Shown one piece after another: positions 19,520 to 27,750 of a DNA stretch of 43,491 nucleotides; the stretch's first letter is position 1; each line of letters starts with the position of its first letter. The DNA lies in assembly GCA_964250925.1 (NCBI GenBank), contig CAXUHU010000018.1, positions 1 to 43,491 on the forward strand, written 5' to 3'. The translations under genes were made by a program, and so were the position numbers. The notes under the pieces were generated by a model, which worked only from the letters and a program-made list of their open reading frames with translations, was not told the origin of the DNA and did not search any database. The stretch comes from BOG-908 sp964250925 (GTDB taxonomy: Bacteria > Pseudomonadota > Alphaproteobacteria > Acetobacterales > Acetobacteraceae).

Positions 19520-20068
19520 GTGCCGGACAAGGTGCATTCCAACCGCAAGCGCGAGACGCTGATACGCCTGCCGATCGGCAAGCTGGCAGTCTGGCGCCTC
19601 ATGGTGACCTGCGATCATTGCCGGGCGGAACGGGCTGTCACGGTGCGGGACCTTGTGGCGCGGTTCGGGCCGGAACAACGGCTGGTGTTCCTGGTTGCGC
19701 GGCTGCGCTGCAAGGAACCGCGAGGCCGGCGGCAACCGGATCGGGTTAGGCTACGGAGCAAGCTTCCGGCTTTGCCGGGGCCTGAGGCGGTCGAGATCGT
19801 TTTGACAGGGTTGCTGCAAAATCGCGCGGGTCATGTGCTCGCTTTAACACGTCACAAAACCCGCGCGCTGAGCCAACTTAAGCGGCTTGGAGAGTATCCA
19901 GACAGAGTATGTCAGCCTGTCTGGCCAGAACCGCCCTCAAAGTCTGTGGAATCTGACGAGCGGATTTTGCGCGAGGATATGTCATCTCGACCAGTTCGGT
20001 TTGGTCGCCAAAAAGGGCGAGGTGCTCACTCCAATTATCGAAGGCCATTCGATCGGCATTGTCGATAA
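19520..20068 (+). CDS. Small basic protein with CxxC, 3' end apparently replaced
   Basis: From GTG 19520 the first 95 or so residues look like genuine coding: LIRLPIGKLAVWRLMVTCDH, CRAERAVTVRDLVARFGPEQ, then LRCKEPRGRRQ and a final LPGPEAVEIVLTG. The CDHC pair and the later Cys suggest a small zinc-binding module. It resembles uncharacterised Acetobacteraceae proteins I cannot name. After about 19812 the translation changes character and, beyond 19878, runs antisense to the Hint-domain gene. I infer the native 3' end was lost when the Hint segment arrived, leaving a fusion tail. Functional status is uncertain. Confidence 0.42.
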   Translation: MPDKVHSNRKRETLIRLPIGKLAVWRLMVTCDHCRAERAVTVRDLVARFGPEQRLVFLVARLRCKEPRGRRQPDRVRLRSKLPALPGPEAVEIVLTGLLQNRAGHVLALTRHKTRALSQLKRLGEYPDRVCQPVWPEPPSKSVESDERILREDMSSRPVRFGRQKGRGAHSNYRRPFDRHCR

Positions 20069-20975
20069 ACGTTTCAGAGGGCGCGCCTTCGGCTAGGATC
20101 AGTGCGTGGTCGGCTAGTTCGATATGGTAGTAGCGAAAGAGCCTCGGCATTTGCGTCTCACGGACGATGGAGATGCCGTTGACCAGAGCACCAGCCTGGA
20201 CAAGCACCCCCTCCAAGAACATTGCGTGTTGTGGCGAGACGAGAAGGTCGCGTCTGGGCAGGTTATCACCTAGCGCGCCAGTGCGGATGCGCACCGGCAT
20301 GGTCCGCAGCTCATCCGCAAAAGCGGTGCAGACCGTCAATCGGCCGATCCACTTGACGGGTTCATGACGACCATCTGCCGTAATTATGTTGTCGCCAATC
20401 TGAAGCGCCTCGACGGTCTTTTGCCCATTAGGCGTCAATATGTTGGTGCCTTCCGCAAAGCAGACGGTCAAGTCAACCCCACCATGACCGTCCGCCGTGA
20501 TCTTCAGCGGGCCGTTATCAAGAGAGTTGAAGGTGCCAACCTTCAAGTTGGCCCCGCTCGTCTCAAACTGCAAAGCACTGCCATTCTCGTTGATGGTGAT
20601 GGTTTGTACGTTTCCCGATCCACTTACGGTGTAGCCGTTAAAACCCGCAAAGCTCAGCGAGCGGTCGTCTATGATATCGGAGGTAGAATCGAAGTTTGTG
20701 ATAGGTGTTGAAGTAGATATGGCGGCCAATGTTCCAGCCGTGCCTAGAAGNNNNNNNNNNNNNNNNNNNNNNNNNNNNNNNNNNNNNNNNNNNNNNNNNN
20801 NNNNNNNNNNNNNNNNNNNNNNNNNNNNNNNNNNNNNNNNNNNNNNNNNNATATTGAAACTGTCCAAAACTCCTAAAATATTAAAAATCACGGTCGCGTT
20901 GTCGTCCACAGATGCCGTTACCGGGACGTTAGCGACCCCGATAAGAGTGTGAGTGCCTGACCCGTATTTCGCCAT
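19878..20975 (-). CDS. Hint-domain (Hedgehog/intein, Hint_2) protein interrupted by an assembly gap
   Basis: The C-terminal 200 residues are a Hint_2 domain: catalytic CFAEGTNILTPNGQKTVEAL with Cys at block start, GDNIITADG, a later LLVSPQHAMFLEG block with His, and a family-typical end ETFIDNADRMAFDNW. These domains resemble the self-cleaving part of Hedgehog and inteins but usually lack the C-terminal splice junction. The N-terminus (MAKYGSGTHTLIGVANVPVT) and the part after the gap are Thr/Ser/Asn/Gly-rich beta-type sequence, suggesting a secreted or surface protein. No Sec signal is visible. ATG 20975 has GGAGAA seven bases upstream, so it is preferred over 20996. The 100-N gap has unknown true length; frame continuity across it is not proven. 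Base composition is clearly lower in GC than neighbours. Confidence 0.8.
   Translation of the reverse strand: MAKYGSGTHTLIGVANVPVTASVDDNATVIFNILGVLDSFNXXXXXXXXXXXXXXXXXXXXXXXXXXXXXXXXXXLLGTAGTLAAISTSTPITNFDSTSDIIDDRSLSFAGFNGYTVSGSGNVQTITINENGSALQFETSGANLKVGTFNSLDNGPLKITADGHGGVDLTVCFAEGTNILTPNGQKTVEALQIGDNIITADGRHEPVKWIGRLTVCTAFADELRTMPVRIRTGALGDNLPRRDLLVSPQHAMFLEGVLVQAGALVNGISIVRETQMPRLFRYYHIELADHALILAEGAPSETFIDNADRMAFDNWSEHLALFGDQTELVEMTYPRAKSARQIPQTLRAVLARQADILCLDTLQAA
20751..20850. other. Assembly gap of 100 N
   Basis: Exactly 100 undetermined bases, a placeholder size, within the N-terminal half of the Hint-domain gene. The true length may differ, and internal repeats could be the reason it was not assembled. 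Confidence 0.97.
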
Positions 20976-21440
20976 GATATTCTCCAGAAAATACATGCCT
21001 TGAATGCAAGTGCGTGTAAGTGTTGGAGAGCTTACAACCGCACTGATTTAGCCAGTAGCAAAACTAACCGGTAATTGCAACGATATTATACGACTCAATT
21101 AGGTGTGGTGGTCAGGGCACGACAGAATTCTTATGACGACGTGCACATGAAGTAGCTTTAGTCAGCGTAGGATGAAGCGCCTGTTTCGAACCGATACGAG
21201 GCACCGAGCAAATCGACTGTTGCCGAATTGGTCAGGCTGGTACTCCTCCGGCGCAAAATAAGGGCAATACTCCACATACCGGCGCCGATAGCATGCGGCG
21301 CGTCCGTCCTTGCGAGCTTGGTACGCAAGCCGACTTGCTTGCACCTAGACTGAGTCGGTCATCGTCGGTTCATTTGTTGTCACCTCCCGACACGCAACGG
21401 TATCAATGCACGCTTTCTCGTCTCAACCAATAGTTGTTAC
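20976..21440. other. AT-richer intergenic region
   Basis: Leader and upstream DNA of the Hint-domain gene. A minus-strand frame of 60 codons at 21162-21344 includes YVEYCPYFAPEEYQPDQFGN. That segment is not typical of a shadow frame, but I do not recognise it and no start signal supports it. Nothing else is seen. Confidence 0.4.
21085..21115 (-). promoter_or_regulatory. Possible promoter of the Hint-domain gene
   Basis: On the minus strand a perfect TATAAT lies at 21090-21085, with CTGACC (four of six -35 consensus bases) 19 bases upstream. It is about 110 bases before the ATG, leaving an AT-rich leader. Confidence 0.4.
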
Positions 21441-21795
21441 TACGTTGTAACTACACCTCTCGACTTCGTGATCGAACTGGCCAGGGTTTTGCTCGAATGT
21501 TCTGCCGATCTGGCGCCGCCAGAGGACGACGACACACGATGCTACGGGGGTGCAATCGAGGTTGTAGGACCGAAGCGTGTGGTTGGTTGGATTGTATCGT
21601 CGGCTGCCCCGCTTCGCGGTCGGGACAGTAGAAGTGTTCCGCCGCGGCTTGCTTTTGGCGGATCTTGAGGACGGCTACGCGGGTTTCGATTTCCCGATCT
21701 CGCTATCGTCCGACCAGGACATTGCATCCGTCGTGATCCGGCTGGAGCACAGCGACGCGGCAATCCTACAAGCCGGGTGTGAGGTTGTGCGGGCG
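21441..21795 (+). pseudogene. Frameshifted fragment of a glycan/surface-associated type protein
   Basis: One frame reads TPLDFVIELARVLLECSADL and then GGAIEVVGPKRVVGWIVSSA. The next frame, entered near 21610, continues with VGTVEVFRRGLLLADLEDGY, then FDFPISLSSDQDIASVVIRL and EHSDAAILQAGCEVV. The pattern (G-x-I/V-D/E ... GW ... VEVxRxGxxxA ... GxxxFxFPL) resembles repeat modules attached to glycosyltransferases and other surface-related proteins in Acetobacteraceae; that is recognition by eye. One base shift breaks the frame and the 3' end abuts the ATPase fragment on the other strand, so it is truncated. Confidence 0.55.
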
Positions 21796-21805
21796 TCCCG
21801 CTTCT

Positions 21806-22136
21806 TCACCGTGTGCGAGTCCACCTCTACAGCCACCGGCCGGGTGATGGGATTGCCGTCTTTATCCGTGCCGATCCGCACCGACTCGAAAGTGAAGGCA
21901 AGCTCCTGGCCGAGTGCTTCGCCGTTCCGGTTCTTGCCGAAGGTGACGCTCACGACGTTCGTCTCGGGGTCCTTGGCCAGGAACAGGGAGACGTCTACGT
22001 CCGCCTTTAGCACACCAGAACCGGCCGCAGTCTGCCCTCCGGGCTTGGTGGTATGGTGGACGAGGATCACCGCCGGGCCTGGTTCGCCGTCAACGGCTTT
22101 GGTCAGTTCACGAGCGAAGGCCACAACCCCACCCAT
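21806..22136 (-). pseudogene. RepA-like AAA ATPase (AAA_25) fragment
   Basis: The minus strand encodes MGGVVAFARELTKAVDGEPG, then AVILVHHTTKPGGQTAAGSG, then KADVDVSLFLAKDPETNVVS and DKDGNPITRP. This is the Walker B-to-C-terminal half of RecA-fold helicase-like ATPases found on plasmids and phages, where the HHTTK/HHSGK block and the following S-x-L-K-A-x-x-D are diagnostic. The N-terminal half with the Walker A loop is missing, and the C-terminus runs into the adjoining relic. It is a leftover of a mobile replicon or prophage. Confidence 0.7.
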
Positions 22137-22515
22137 CGCCGCCTGATGCCGACGCGCGCCGTCTCGGTGCCGCCATGACTGGGACGCCCTGGGGTGGGAC
22201 GAGGCGGATGGCACCCGGACCGAGCGGGGGCCAAGCGGTCAACAACTGGCTGTTAAAGCCGATCCGGTGGACGGAGCGTTTGCGCACCTGATGATCCACG
22301 GGCAGCACGTGGCTCGCGGCCCTTCTCGGTCGGTCTGCACGAGACGTCCGGCATGCAACAGGCGCATTTCTGGAAATGATAACTCCACAGGGCGAAGCAA
22401 TCGCTAAAATCAGCAAGTAGACAGCCACAAGCGCGCCCGGCTGCACAAAGGCGTCAGGCGTGGTTATGATGCCCGCGAGAGTCTAAGACGAAGACTCGAT
22501 CTGGAGAGAACGTCC
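22137..22515. other. Region between relic and paoABC operon
   Basis: No gene is supported. Short frames on both strands are broken by stops. The last bases hold the paoA ribosome binding site GGAGAG (22503-22508), seven bases before its ATG. I see no strong promoter. Confidence 0.5.
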
Positions 22516-23094
22516 ATGGCTCCGCCCATCACGCGACGCGACCTGATCGGCACCTCGGCCGCCCTGGCCGCCTTGCCACACCCTTCGCTGGCTGCCGACG
22601 CGGCAACGCCTGTAGTGCCATCGACGCAAGCTGCCGTCTCGCTGACCATCAATGGTGAGCGGCATCGCCTCGTCATCGACCAGCGCACATCTCTACTGGA
22701 TGCTTTGCGCGAGCATGCTGGGCTGACCGGCACCAAGAAGGGTTGCGACCAGGGCAGTTGCGGCGCCTGCACCGTGCACGTTGATGGCAAGCGCGTGCTG
22801 GCCTGCCTAACCCTGGCCCACCGGGTAGAGGGCAGGGCAATCGCCACGGTGGAGGGCCTGGCGAAGGGAGACACGCTGCACCCGATGCAGGTAGCGTTCC
22901 TGGAGCACGACGGCTATCAATGTGGTTACTGCACGCCAGGGCAGATCATGTCGGCCATCTCGGTCGTCGACGAAGGCCACACGCAGTCCGAGGCGGAGAT
23001 CGCCGAGTGGATGAGTGGCAATCTGTGCCGTTGTGGCGCCTACACCAACATCCGAGCCGCCATCCAGGACGCGGCGCGCGCGAAGAGGGCCTGA
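22516..23094 (+). CDS. paoA: Periplasmic aldehyde oxidoreductase, iron-sulfur subunit
   Basis: Small subunit carrying two [2Fe-2S] clusters that pass electrons from the molybdenum site. A twin-arginine signal, TRRDLIG at residues 6-12 with a following Ala-rich core, marks export of the folded complex to the periplasm. Ferredoxin-type ligands are Cys77, 82, 85 and 97 (GCDQGSCGACT), and the helical-domain ligands are Cys136, 139, 171 and 173 (QCGYC, LCRC). Length of 192 residues fits the YagT/PaoA branch. The next gene starts three bases after the stop, so the three subunit genes form one operon. Other xanthine dehydrogenase-type families share the fold; the TAT signal and the partner subunits point to PaoA. 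Confidence 0.93.
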   Translation: MAPPITRRDLIGTSAALAALPHPSLAADAATPVVPSTQAAVSLTINGERHRLVIDQRTSLLDALREHAGLTGTKKGCDQGSCGACTVHVDGKRVLACLTLAHRVEGRAIATVEGLAKGDTLHPMQVAFLEHDGYQCGYCTPGQIMSAISVVDEGHTQSEAEIAEWMSGNLCRCGAYTNIRAAIQDAARAKRA

Positions 23095-23097
23095 GCA

Positions 23098-24075
23098 ATG
23101 CAGGACTTCTCGCGGCTGGTTCCCTCGAGCTTGGACGCGGCAGCGCGGGCTGGCATGCAGCCACACGCCAGCTTCATCGCCGGCGGCACAGATCTGATGC
23201 AGCTCTGGAAGGGTAATGTGGAGCCGGCCAGCGTGGTCGTCGATCTCGACCGGTTGGACCTTCGTCAAATCTCGGCCGACGCCCACGGATTGCGCATTGG
23301 CGCGCTGGCTACGATGGCCGAGGTGGCCCAACACCCCGAGGTGAAGCGCCGCCTGCCTGCCGCGTCGGAGGCGTTGCTGGCCGCCGCCTCGCCGCAGATA
23401 CGCAACATGGGCACCGCCGGCGGCAACCTGCTGCAGCGCACGCGTTGCGGCTATTTCCGCGACACCGGCTTTGCTTGCAACAAGCGAGCCCCTGGCTCCG
23501 GCTGCCCCGCCATCGCCGGCGAAAACCGCGAGCTGGCGATCTTCGGCGCCTCCACACACTGCATCGCCACCCACCCTTCCGACTTCCCCGTGCCGCTCGT
23601 CGCCGCGGATGCCGCCGTCGCGATACACGGTGCTGACGGGCAGACCCGCACGGTCGAGCTGGCACAGTTCTACCGACTGCCCGGCGAGACGCCGCATATC
23701 GATACCGTGCTGCGCGCCGGCGACGTGATCACCGCAATCCTGGTGCCGGACGCGCCAGTTAACAGGCGAGCCACCTACGTAAAGGTGCGTGACCGGCAGA
23801 GCTACGCCTACGCACTGGCGTCGGTATCGGCCGGGATCGAGTTGCAGGGCGGCGTGGTGCGCGACGTGCGGCTGGCCGCTGGCGGCGTCGGCACGCGTCC
23901 TTGGCGCCTCAACGCGTCGGAAGCCGTGCTGCGCGGCCAGGCGCTGACACCCGCGCTGATCGAGCAGGCGGCCGCGCGCGCCACGGATGGCGCACAACCG
24001 CAATCGCAGAACGCATTCAAGATGACGCTGCTGCACAACACGGTCCGCCGTGCGCTGCAGGCCGTCACCGCGTAG
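23098..24075 (+). CDS. paoB: Periplasmic aldehyde oxidoreductase, FAD subunit
   Basis: Middle-sized FAD-binding subunit, 325 residues. ASFIAGGTDLMQLWKGN at about 25-40 is the FAD-binding loop, and MGTAGGNLLQRTRC is the second. An insertion with Cys117, Cys127, Cys136 and Cys155 (CGYFRDTGFACNKRAPGSGC plus THC) matches the extra [4Fe-4S] cluster described for E. coli PaoB and absent from ordinary xanthine dehydrogenases. It lacks its own export signal and would be carried out with PaoA. It starts three bases after paoA and ends 12 before paoC. Confidence 0.93.
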   Translation: MQDFSRLVPSSLDAAARAGMQPHASFIAGGTDLMQLWKGNVEPASVVVDLDRLDLRQISADAHGLRIGALATMAEVAQHPEVKRRLPAASEALLAAASPQIRNMGTAGGNLLQRTRCGYFRDTGFACNKRAPGSGCPAIAGENRELAIFGASTHCIATHPSDFPVPLVAADAAVAIHGADGQTRTVELAQFYRLPGETPHIDTVLRAGDVITAILVPDAPVNRRATYVKVRDRQSYAYALASVSAGIELQGGVVRDVRLAAGGVGTRPWRLNASEAVLRGQALTPALIEQAAARATDGAQPQSQNAFKMTLLHNTVRRALQAVTA

Positions 24076-24087
24076 GGAAACCAGGTC

Positions 24088-26283
24088 ATGTACATCGGAC
24101 AGGGGATCATCCGGCAGGAAGGCAAGCTGAAGGTGACCGGCGGGGCGCGCTATGCCGCCGAATTCGACGTTCCCGGCTGCCTGCACGCGGTGCTGGTACA
24201 AAGCACGATCGCCGCCGGCAACATCACCGGTTTCGACACCGCGCAGGCCGAGCGCATGCCCGGTGTTGTCGCCATCATCACGCACCAGAACGCGGGCAGG
24301 CTAAACCAGCACAAGGCGGCCAAGCAGACGGTGACGCATCCGTTTCTGCAGGACGACCGCATCGTCTATAACGGCCAGCACGTGGCCGTCGCAGTCGCCG
24401 ACACGTTTGAACGCGCCGAGGCTGCGGCTGCCGCGGTGCGCGTGCGATATACGCCTGCACCTGCGGTGACGGTGATGGACGAGGCCACGCTCGCGCGCGC
24501 CTACAAACCGAAAGATTTTCAAAACGGCGAGAAATCGCCTGACGTGAGCCGCGGCGACGCCGAGGGTGCCTACGCCACCGCTCCGTTCAAGGTCGAGGCG
24601 ACGTACGAAACGCCCGTGGAGCACCATAATCCTATGGAGCCGCACGCCACCATCGCGCTGTGGCGTGGCGATACGCTGGCGGTGTGGACGGCAACGCAGG
24701 GGATTTCCGGAGCACAGGAAACGCTCGCTTCAGCGTTCGGCTTGCCCAAGGAGAGCGTCACGGTCATCTGTCCCTATGTCGGCGGCGGGTTTGGTTGCAA
24801 GGGCAACACTTGGCCCCCTGCCGTGATCGCCGCATTGGCGGCGCGCCATGTACAGCGCCCGGTCAAGCTGGTGGTAACCCGGCCGCAGATGTTCACCTCG
24901 AACGGATTCCGCCCAAAGACCATTCAGAAGATCATGCTTGGCGCAGACCGAAACGGCAGGCTGCTCTCTATCCGGCATGACGGCTTTTCGCAGATGTCGG
25001 ATCCTTCGCTCGGCGAGTTCTGCGAGCCGGTCGCTGTGGCGACCGAGATGGCTTACTCGTGCAAGAACCTGGCGGTGTCGCACCGGGTCGTGCCGGTAAA
25101 CCAAGGCCTACCCACCTACATGCGTGCCCCCGGCGAAGCGTCGGGAATGTTCGCGCTGGAATCGGCGATGGACGAGATGGCGCACGCGTTACGGATGGAC
25201 CCGCTCGCCTTCCGGCTTGCCAACTATGCCGAGCGCGACGAGCAGGAAGACAAGCCGTTTGCGAGCAAGGGTCTGCGCCAGTGCTACAGCCAAGCCAGCG
25301 AGAGATTTGGCTGGTCACGCCGTGATCACACGCCAGGCTCCATGCGCGACGGCCGTATCCTGGTGGGTTGGGGCATGGCCACCTCAACCTACCCCACCAA
25401 TCGCCGACCCTGCCAGGCGCGCATTCGGCTGAATGCCAACGGTACGGTGCTGGTGCAGAGCGGCGTGCAGGATCTGGGCACGGGCACGTACACGATCATG
25501 GCGCAATGTGCCGCAGACCGGCTGGGCGTGAACATTGCGGACGTCAGCGCACAACTCGGCGACAGCCGCTTCCCACCGGGTCCGGTCTCGGGCGGGTCGG
25601 CCACCGCAGCCAGCGTGATCCCGGCTGTCGAGGCCGCCGTCGACGCGCTTCGTGCCCGGCTTGCCGCAATGGCGGCGATCGATCCGCGTTTTGCGAGCGT
25701 GGCGCCAGCCGACATCAAGCTGAACGGCTTCGAACTCGTGGCGCCCGGGTTTCGCGCCCCTTTGCAAGAGTTGATGCAGCGCGCTGGAGCCACGCATTTG
25801 GAAGCCGAGGGCGGTTCGGCCCCGGGCGATGCTCGCAAGTCTCACTCCTGCCACGCCTTCGGGGCGCAGTTTGTCGAGCTGCGCATCGACCCGGACTTCG
25901 GCACCATACGTGTCAGCCGCGTGGTGAGCTGTTTCGAAGTCGGCCGGCTGCTGAACGCCAAGACGGGCCGCAGCCAATTGTTGGGCGGCATCGTGTTCGG
26001 CATCGGCATGGCACTGCAAGAGGAAACGCTGATCGACCGCGGCACCGGCCGCATCGTCAACGCCAACATCGCTGACTACCACATGCCGGTGAATGCCGAC
26101 GTTCCACAGATCGAGGTGATGACGGTGGATGCGCCGGACCTGGCCACAGGCGCGTTGGGGGCCAAAGGCGCGGGCGAATTGCCGATGGTCGGCGTGGCAC
26201 CGGCCATCGCCAACGCGGTATTCCATGCAACTGGCAGGCGCGTGCGTAAGCTGCCGATCCGCGTCGAGGATCTGTTGGTTTGA
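24088..26283 (+). CDS. paoC: Periplasmic aldehyde oxidoreductase, molybdenum cofactor subunit
   Basis: Catalytic subunit binding molybdopterin cytosine dinucleotide and oxidising aldehydes (broad, often aromatic, in E. coli PaoC) to acids. The 731-residue length equals the family. Visible motifs are GGFGCKGN in the cofactor domain, YMRAPGEASGMFALE, the GGSATAA loop and the active-site Glu697 in GAKGAGELPMVGVAP. The operon is complete for the structural subunits, but the XdhC-like chaperone gene paoD does not follow; the next 600 bases hold transposase debris. Maturation would need a paoD homologue elsewhere. Confidence 0.94.
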   Translation: MYIGQGIIRQEGKLKVTGGARYAAEFDVPGCLHAVLVQSTIAAGNITGFDTAQAERMPGVVAIITHQNAGRLNQHKAAKQTVTHPFLQDDRIVYNGQHVAVAVADTFERAEAAAAAVRVRYTPAPAVTVMDEATLARAYKPKDFQNGEKSPDVSRGDAEGAYATAPFKVEATYETPVEHHNPMEPHATIALWRGDTLAVWTATQGISGAQETLASAFGLPKESVTVICPYVGGGFGCKGNTWPPAVIAALAARHVQRPVKLVVTRPQMFTSNGFRPKTIQKIMLGADRNGRLLSIRHDGFSQMSDPSLGEFCEPVAVATEMAYSCKNLAVSHRVVPVNQGLPTYMRAPGEASGMFALESAMDEMAHALRMDPLAFRLANYAERDEQEDKPFASKGLRQCYSQASERFGWSRRDHTPGSMRDGRILVGWGMATSTYPTNRRPCQARIRLNANGTVLVQSGVQDLGTGTYTIMAQCAADRLGVNIADVSAQLGDSRFPPGPVSGGSATAASVIPAVEAAVDALRARLAAMAAIDPRFASVAPADIKLNGFELVAPGFRAPLQELMQRAGATHLEAEGGSAPGDARKSHSCHAFGAQFVELRIDPDFGTIRVSRVVSCFEVGRLLNAKTGRSQLLGGIVFGIGMALQEETLIDRGTGRIVNANIADYHMPVNADVPQIEVMTVDAPDLATGALGAKGAGELPMVGVAPAIANAVFHATGRRVRKLPIRVEDLLV

Positions 26284-26489
26284 GGCGCCGTTACTGCCCG
26301 GATCGTAGGACCACAAGCGGCTACGAACATCATCAATGCTCGGCGGCGGCCCGTGTGCAGTTCTGAGACCGGTCGCTCCGTCCAAACCGCATTGACTAAC
26401 GGTTTCCAGGCATACTCCACCGCCGAAAAGCGGGAGAACCTCCGTCGTAACCGGCCCGTGGCGCCTTCACCAGCAGAGGGTGCACGCTG

Positions 26490-26591
26490 ATGGGGCTCGT
26501 GCGATCCGCCTATTACGACGCCTCGCCCGCCACGCTGCCGGACGATGGCATTCTCGCCCGGCTCGGCACGATCTACGACGAGTTCGAGGGC
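26490..26591 (+). pseudogene. IS3-family transposase OrfB fragment
   Basis: MGLVRSAYYDASPATLPDDG then ILARLGTIYDEFE is the N-terminus of IS3-family OrfB (usually MGLSRSxYYDxP ... I/CDEFExYGYRR). Similarity stops at 26591, where the expected YGYRR would begin, and the reading continues in unrelated sequence. The integrase core is missing. Confidence 0.75.
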
Positions 26592-26890
26592 GATCGGGCG
26601 GACGTCCCGACACGCCTCAAGAAAATTGCCCAGAATACGGTGGGGCGCGTGGTGCGTAGCGTAGCCACCTGCGGTATGCCGGGCCTCCACGCGGCTGGCG
26701 GAGCGGCAGAGCAGTCGCCGCGCAGCCAGCGCTGGTCGCGTTGACGGAGCGCATGGGGTCCAGGCCCTTTTGCCGCGCCAGCATCGCCAGCGCGGCGGTC
26801 GAGTTCAGGCTGGCGACCGTCCTGTAACGAGGGCGTATGCCATGATCCCCATCGAGATCACGGGCCGCCCTGATCCCGCTGGTCAGCCGT
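26592..26890. other. Stretch without a recognisable gene
   Basis: Continuation after the IS3 fragment to the end of the DUF892 gene. Open frames are low-complexity and unsupported; possibly further mobile-element debris. Confidence 0.45.
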
Positions 26891-27391
26891 TCACGCCGAC
26901 GCGGCGTCTCGCAGGTATGCGTGCACGAGGCTCGGGATATGGCTACCGAGCCAGTCGCCCATCTCTTGCTCCTCCTTGGACGATTGCTCCAGCACCGGCA
27001 TGTCCCCGGTCGCGCCCGCCGCCTCGGCCAGGGTCAACAATACCTTGTAGGACCCGATCTCGTAAGCCTTGAAGCCGACCGCCGCGAGGACGTCCTTGAT
27101 GACCTCATCCCCGGCCACGGCGTGCACGAAGCCGGAAACGGTAGCGACCGCACCAGTCACCGCCTCCTTGGCCGCCGACGCGTTCGTGCCATGCTTCTCC
27201 AGCAGCCGGTCGAGCCGGGCCGCCTGCTCGGTCGAGCGCTGCATCTCCTGCTGCATGCGCGCGTGCAGGTCCGCGTAGCGCTCCATGCGCGACATCTGGT
27301 TCTTGACGGTGCCGATGGCCTGCGTCTCTACCGCGTGCTGGTTGCGCAGCCCGGTCAGGTAGACCTCCATCGTCGTTTTGGGATTGCTCAT
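26891..27391 (-). CDS. DUF892 (YciF-like) ferritin-like protein
   Basis: A 166-residue all-helical protein beginning TTMEVYLTGLRNQHAVETQA, which is the first helix of the YciE/YciF (DUF892) family with its Glu/His metal-ligand pattern. The second half has VIKDVLAAVGFKAYEIGSYK and the final EEQEMGDWL helix. Family members form dimeric four-helix bundles related to ferritins and are induced by stress in enterobacteria; the role here is inferred only from that. ATG 27391 is preceded by an AGGACCGAGG stretch. It stands alone among transposase fragments. Confidence 0.88.
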   Translation of the reverse strand: MSNPKTTMEVYLTGLRNQHAVETQAIGTVKNQMSRMERYADLHARMQQEMQRSTEQAARLDRLLEKHGTNASAAKEAVTGAVATVSGFVHAVAGDEVIKDVLAAVGFKAYEIGSYKVLLTLAEAAGATGDMPVLEQSSKEEQEMGDWLGSHIPSLVHAYLRDAASA

Positions 27392-27607
27392 CCTCGGTCC
27401 TGTCCTTCGTTAAGCCCTGCTACGTGGTCGCGCGGCCTCACATTCAAGATGTCGGCTCAAACGTCGGGCTGCCGGTCGGACAGTGGCAGCTTCCGCAAGC
27501 GGGGCAGGCCAGCCGAAAGCATGTGCGCGGGATCTCTCGTCTTGTTCCGTTCTCGGCCCATCATGCTGTTAAAAAACGTGGCCGGCGCTGGATTAATCTG
27601 TTTGGTT
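27392..27607. other. Intergenic region upstream of DUF892 gene
   Basis: No gene is supported; it contains the promoter-proximal DNA of the DUF892 gene and the left edge of the IS256 relic. Confidence 0.4.
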
Positions 27608-27722
27608 CTGGCCCGCCGTGGTCTACGCGGCACGAGGCTGGTCACCTCGGACGCTCATGACGGAAGCAAGGCCGCGATCGCCACGATTCCTCAGCGCAAC
27701 CTGGCAGCGCTGTCGCGTGCGG
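27608..27722 (+). pseudogene. IS256-family transposase fragment, frameshifted
   Basis: One frame reads LARRGLRGTRLVTSDAHDGS then KAAIA, and the adjacent frame continues with FLSATWQRCRVR. Together these match the IS256 (mutator-type) catalytic segment, normally L..RGLxGVxLVISDAHEGLKAAI...LxATWQRCRVHF, with one frameshift near 27685. Nothing of the N- or C-terminus is preserved. Confidence 0.78.
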
Positions 27723-27750
27723 GGCGTCGGCCAGCGTCTGGTCCGCCGAT

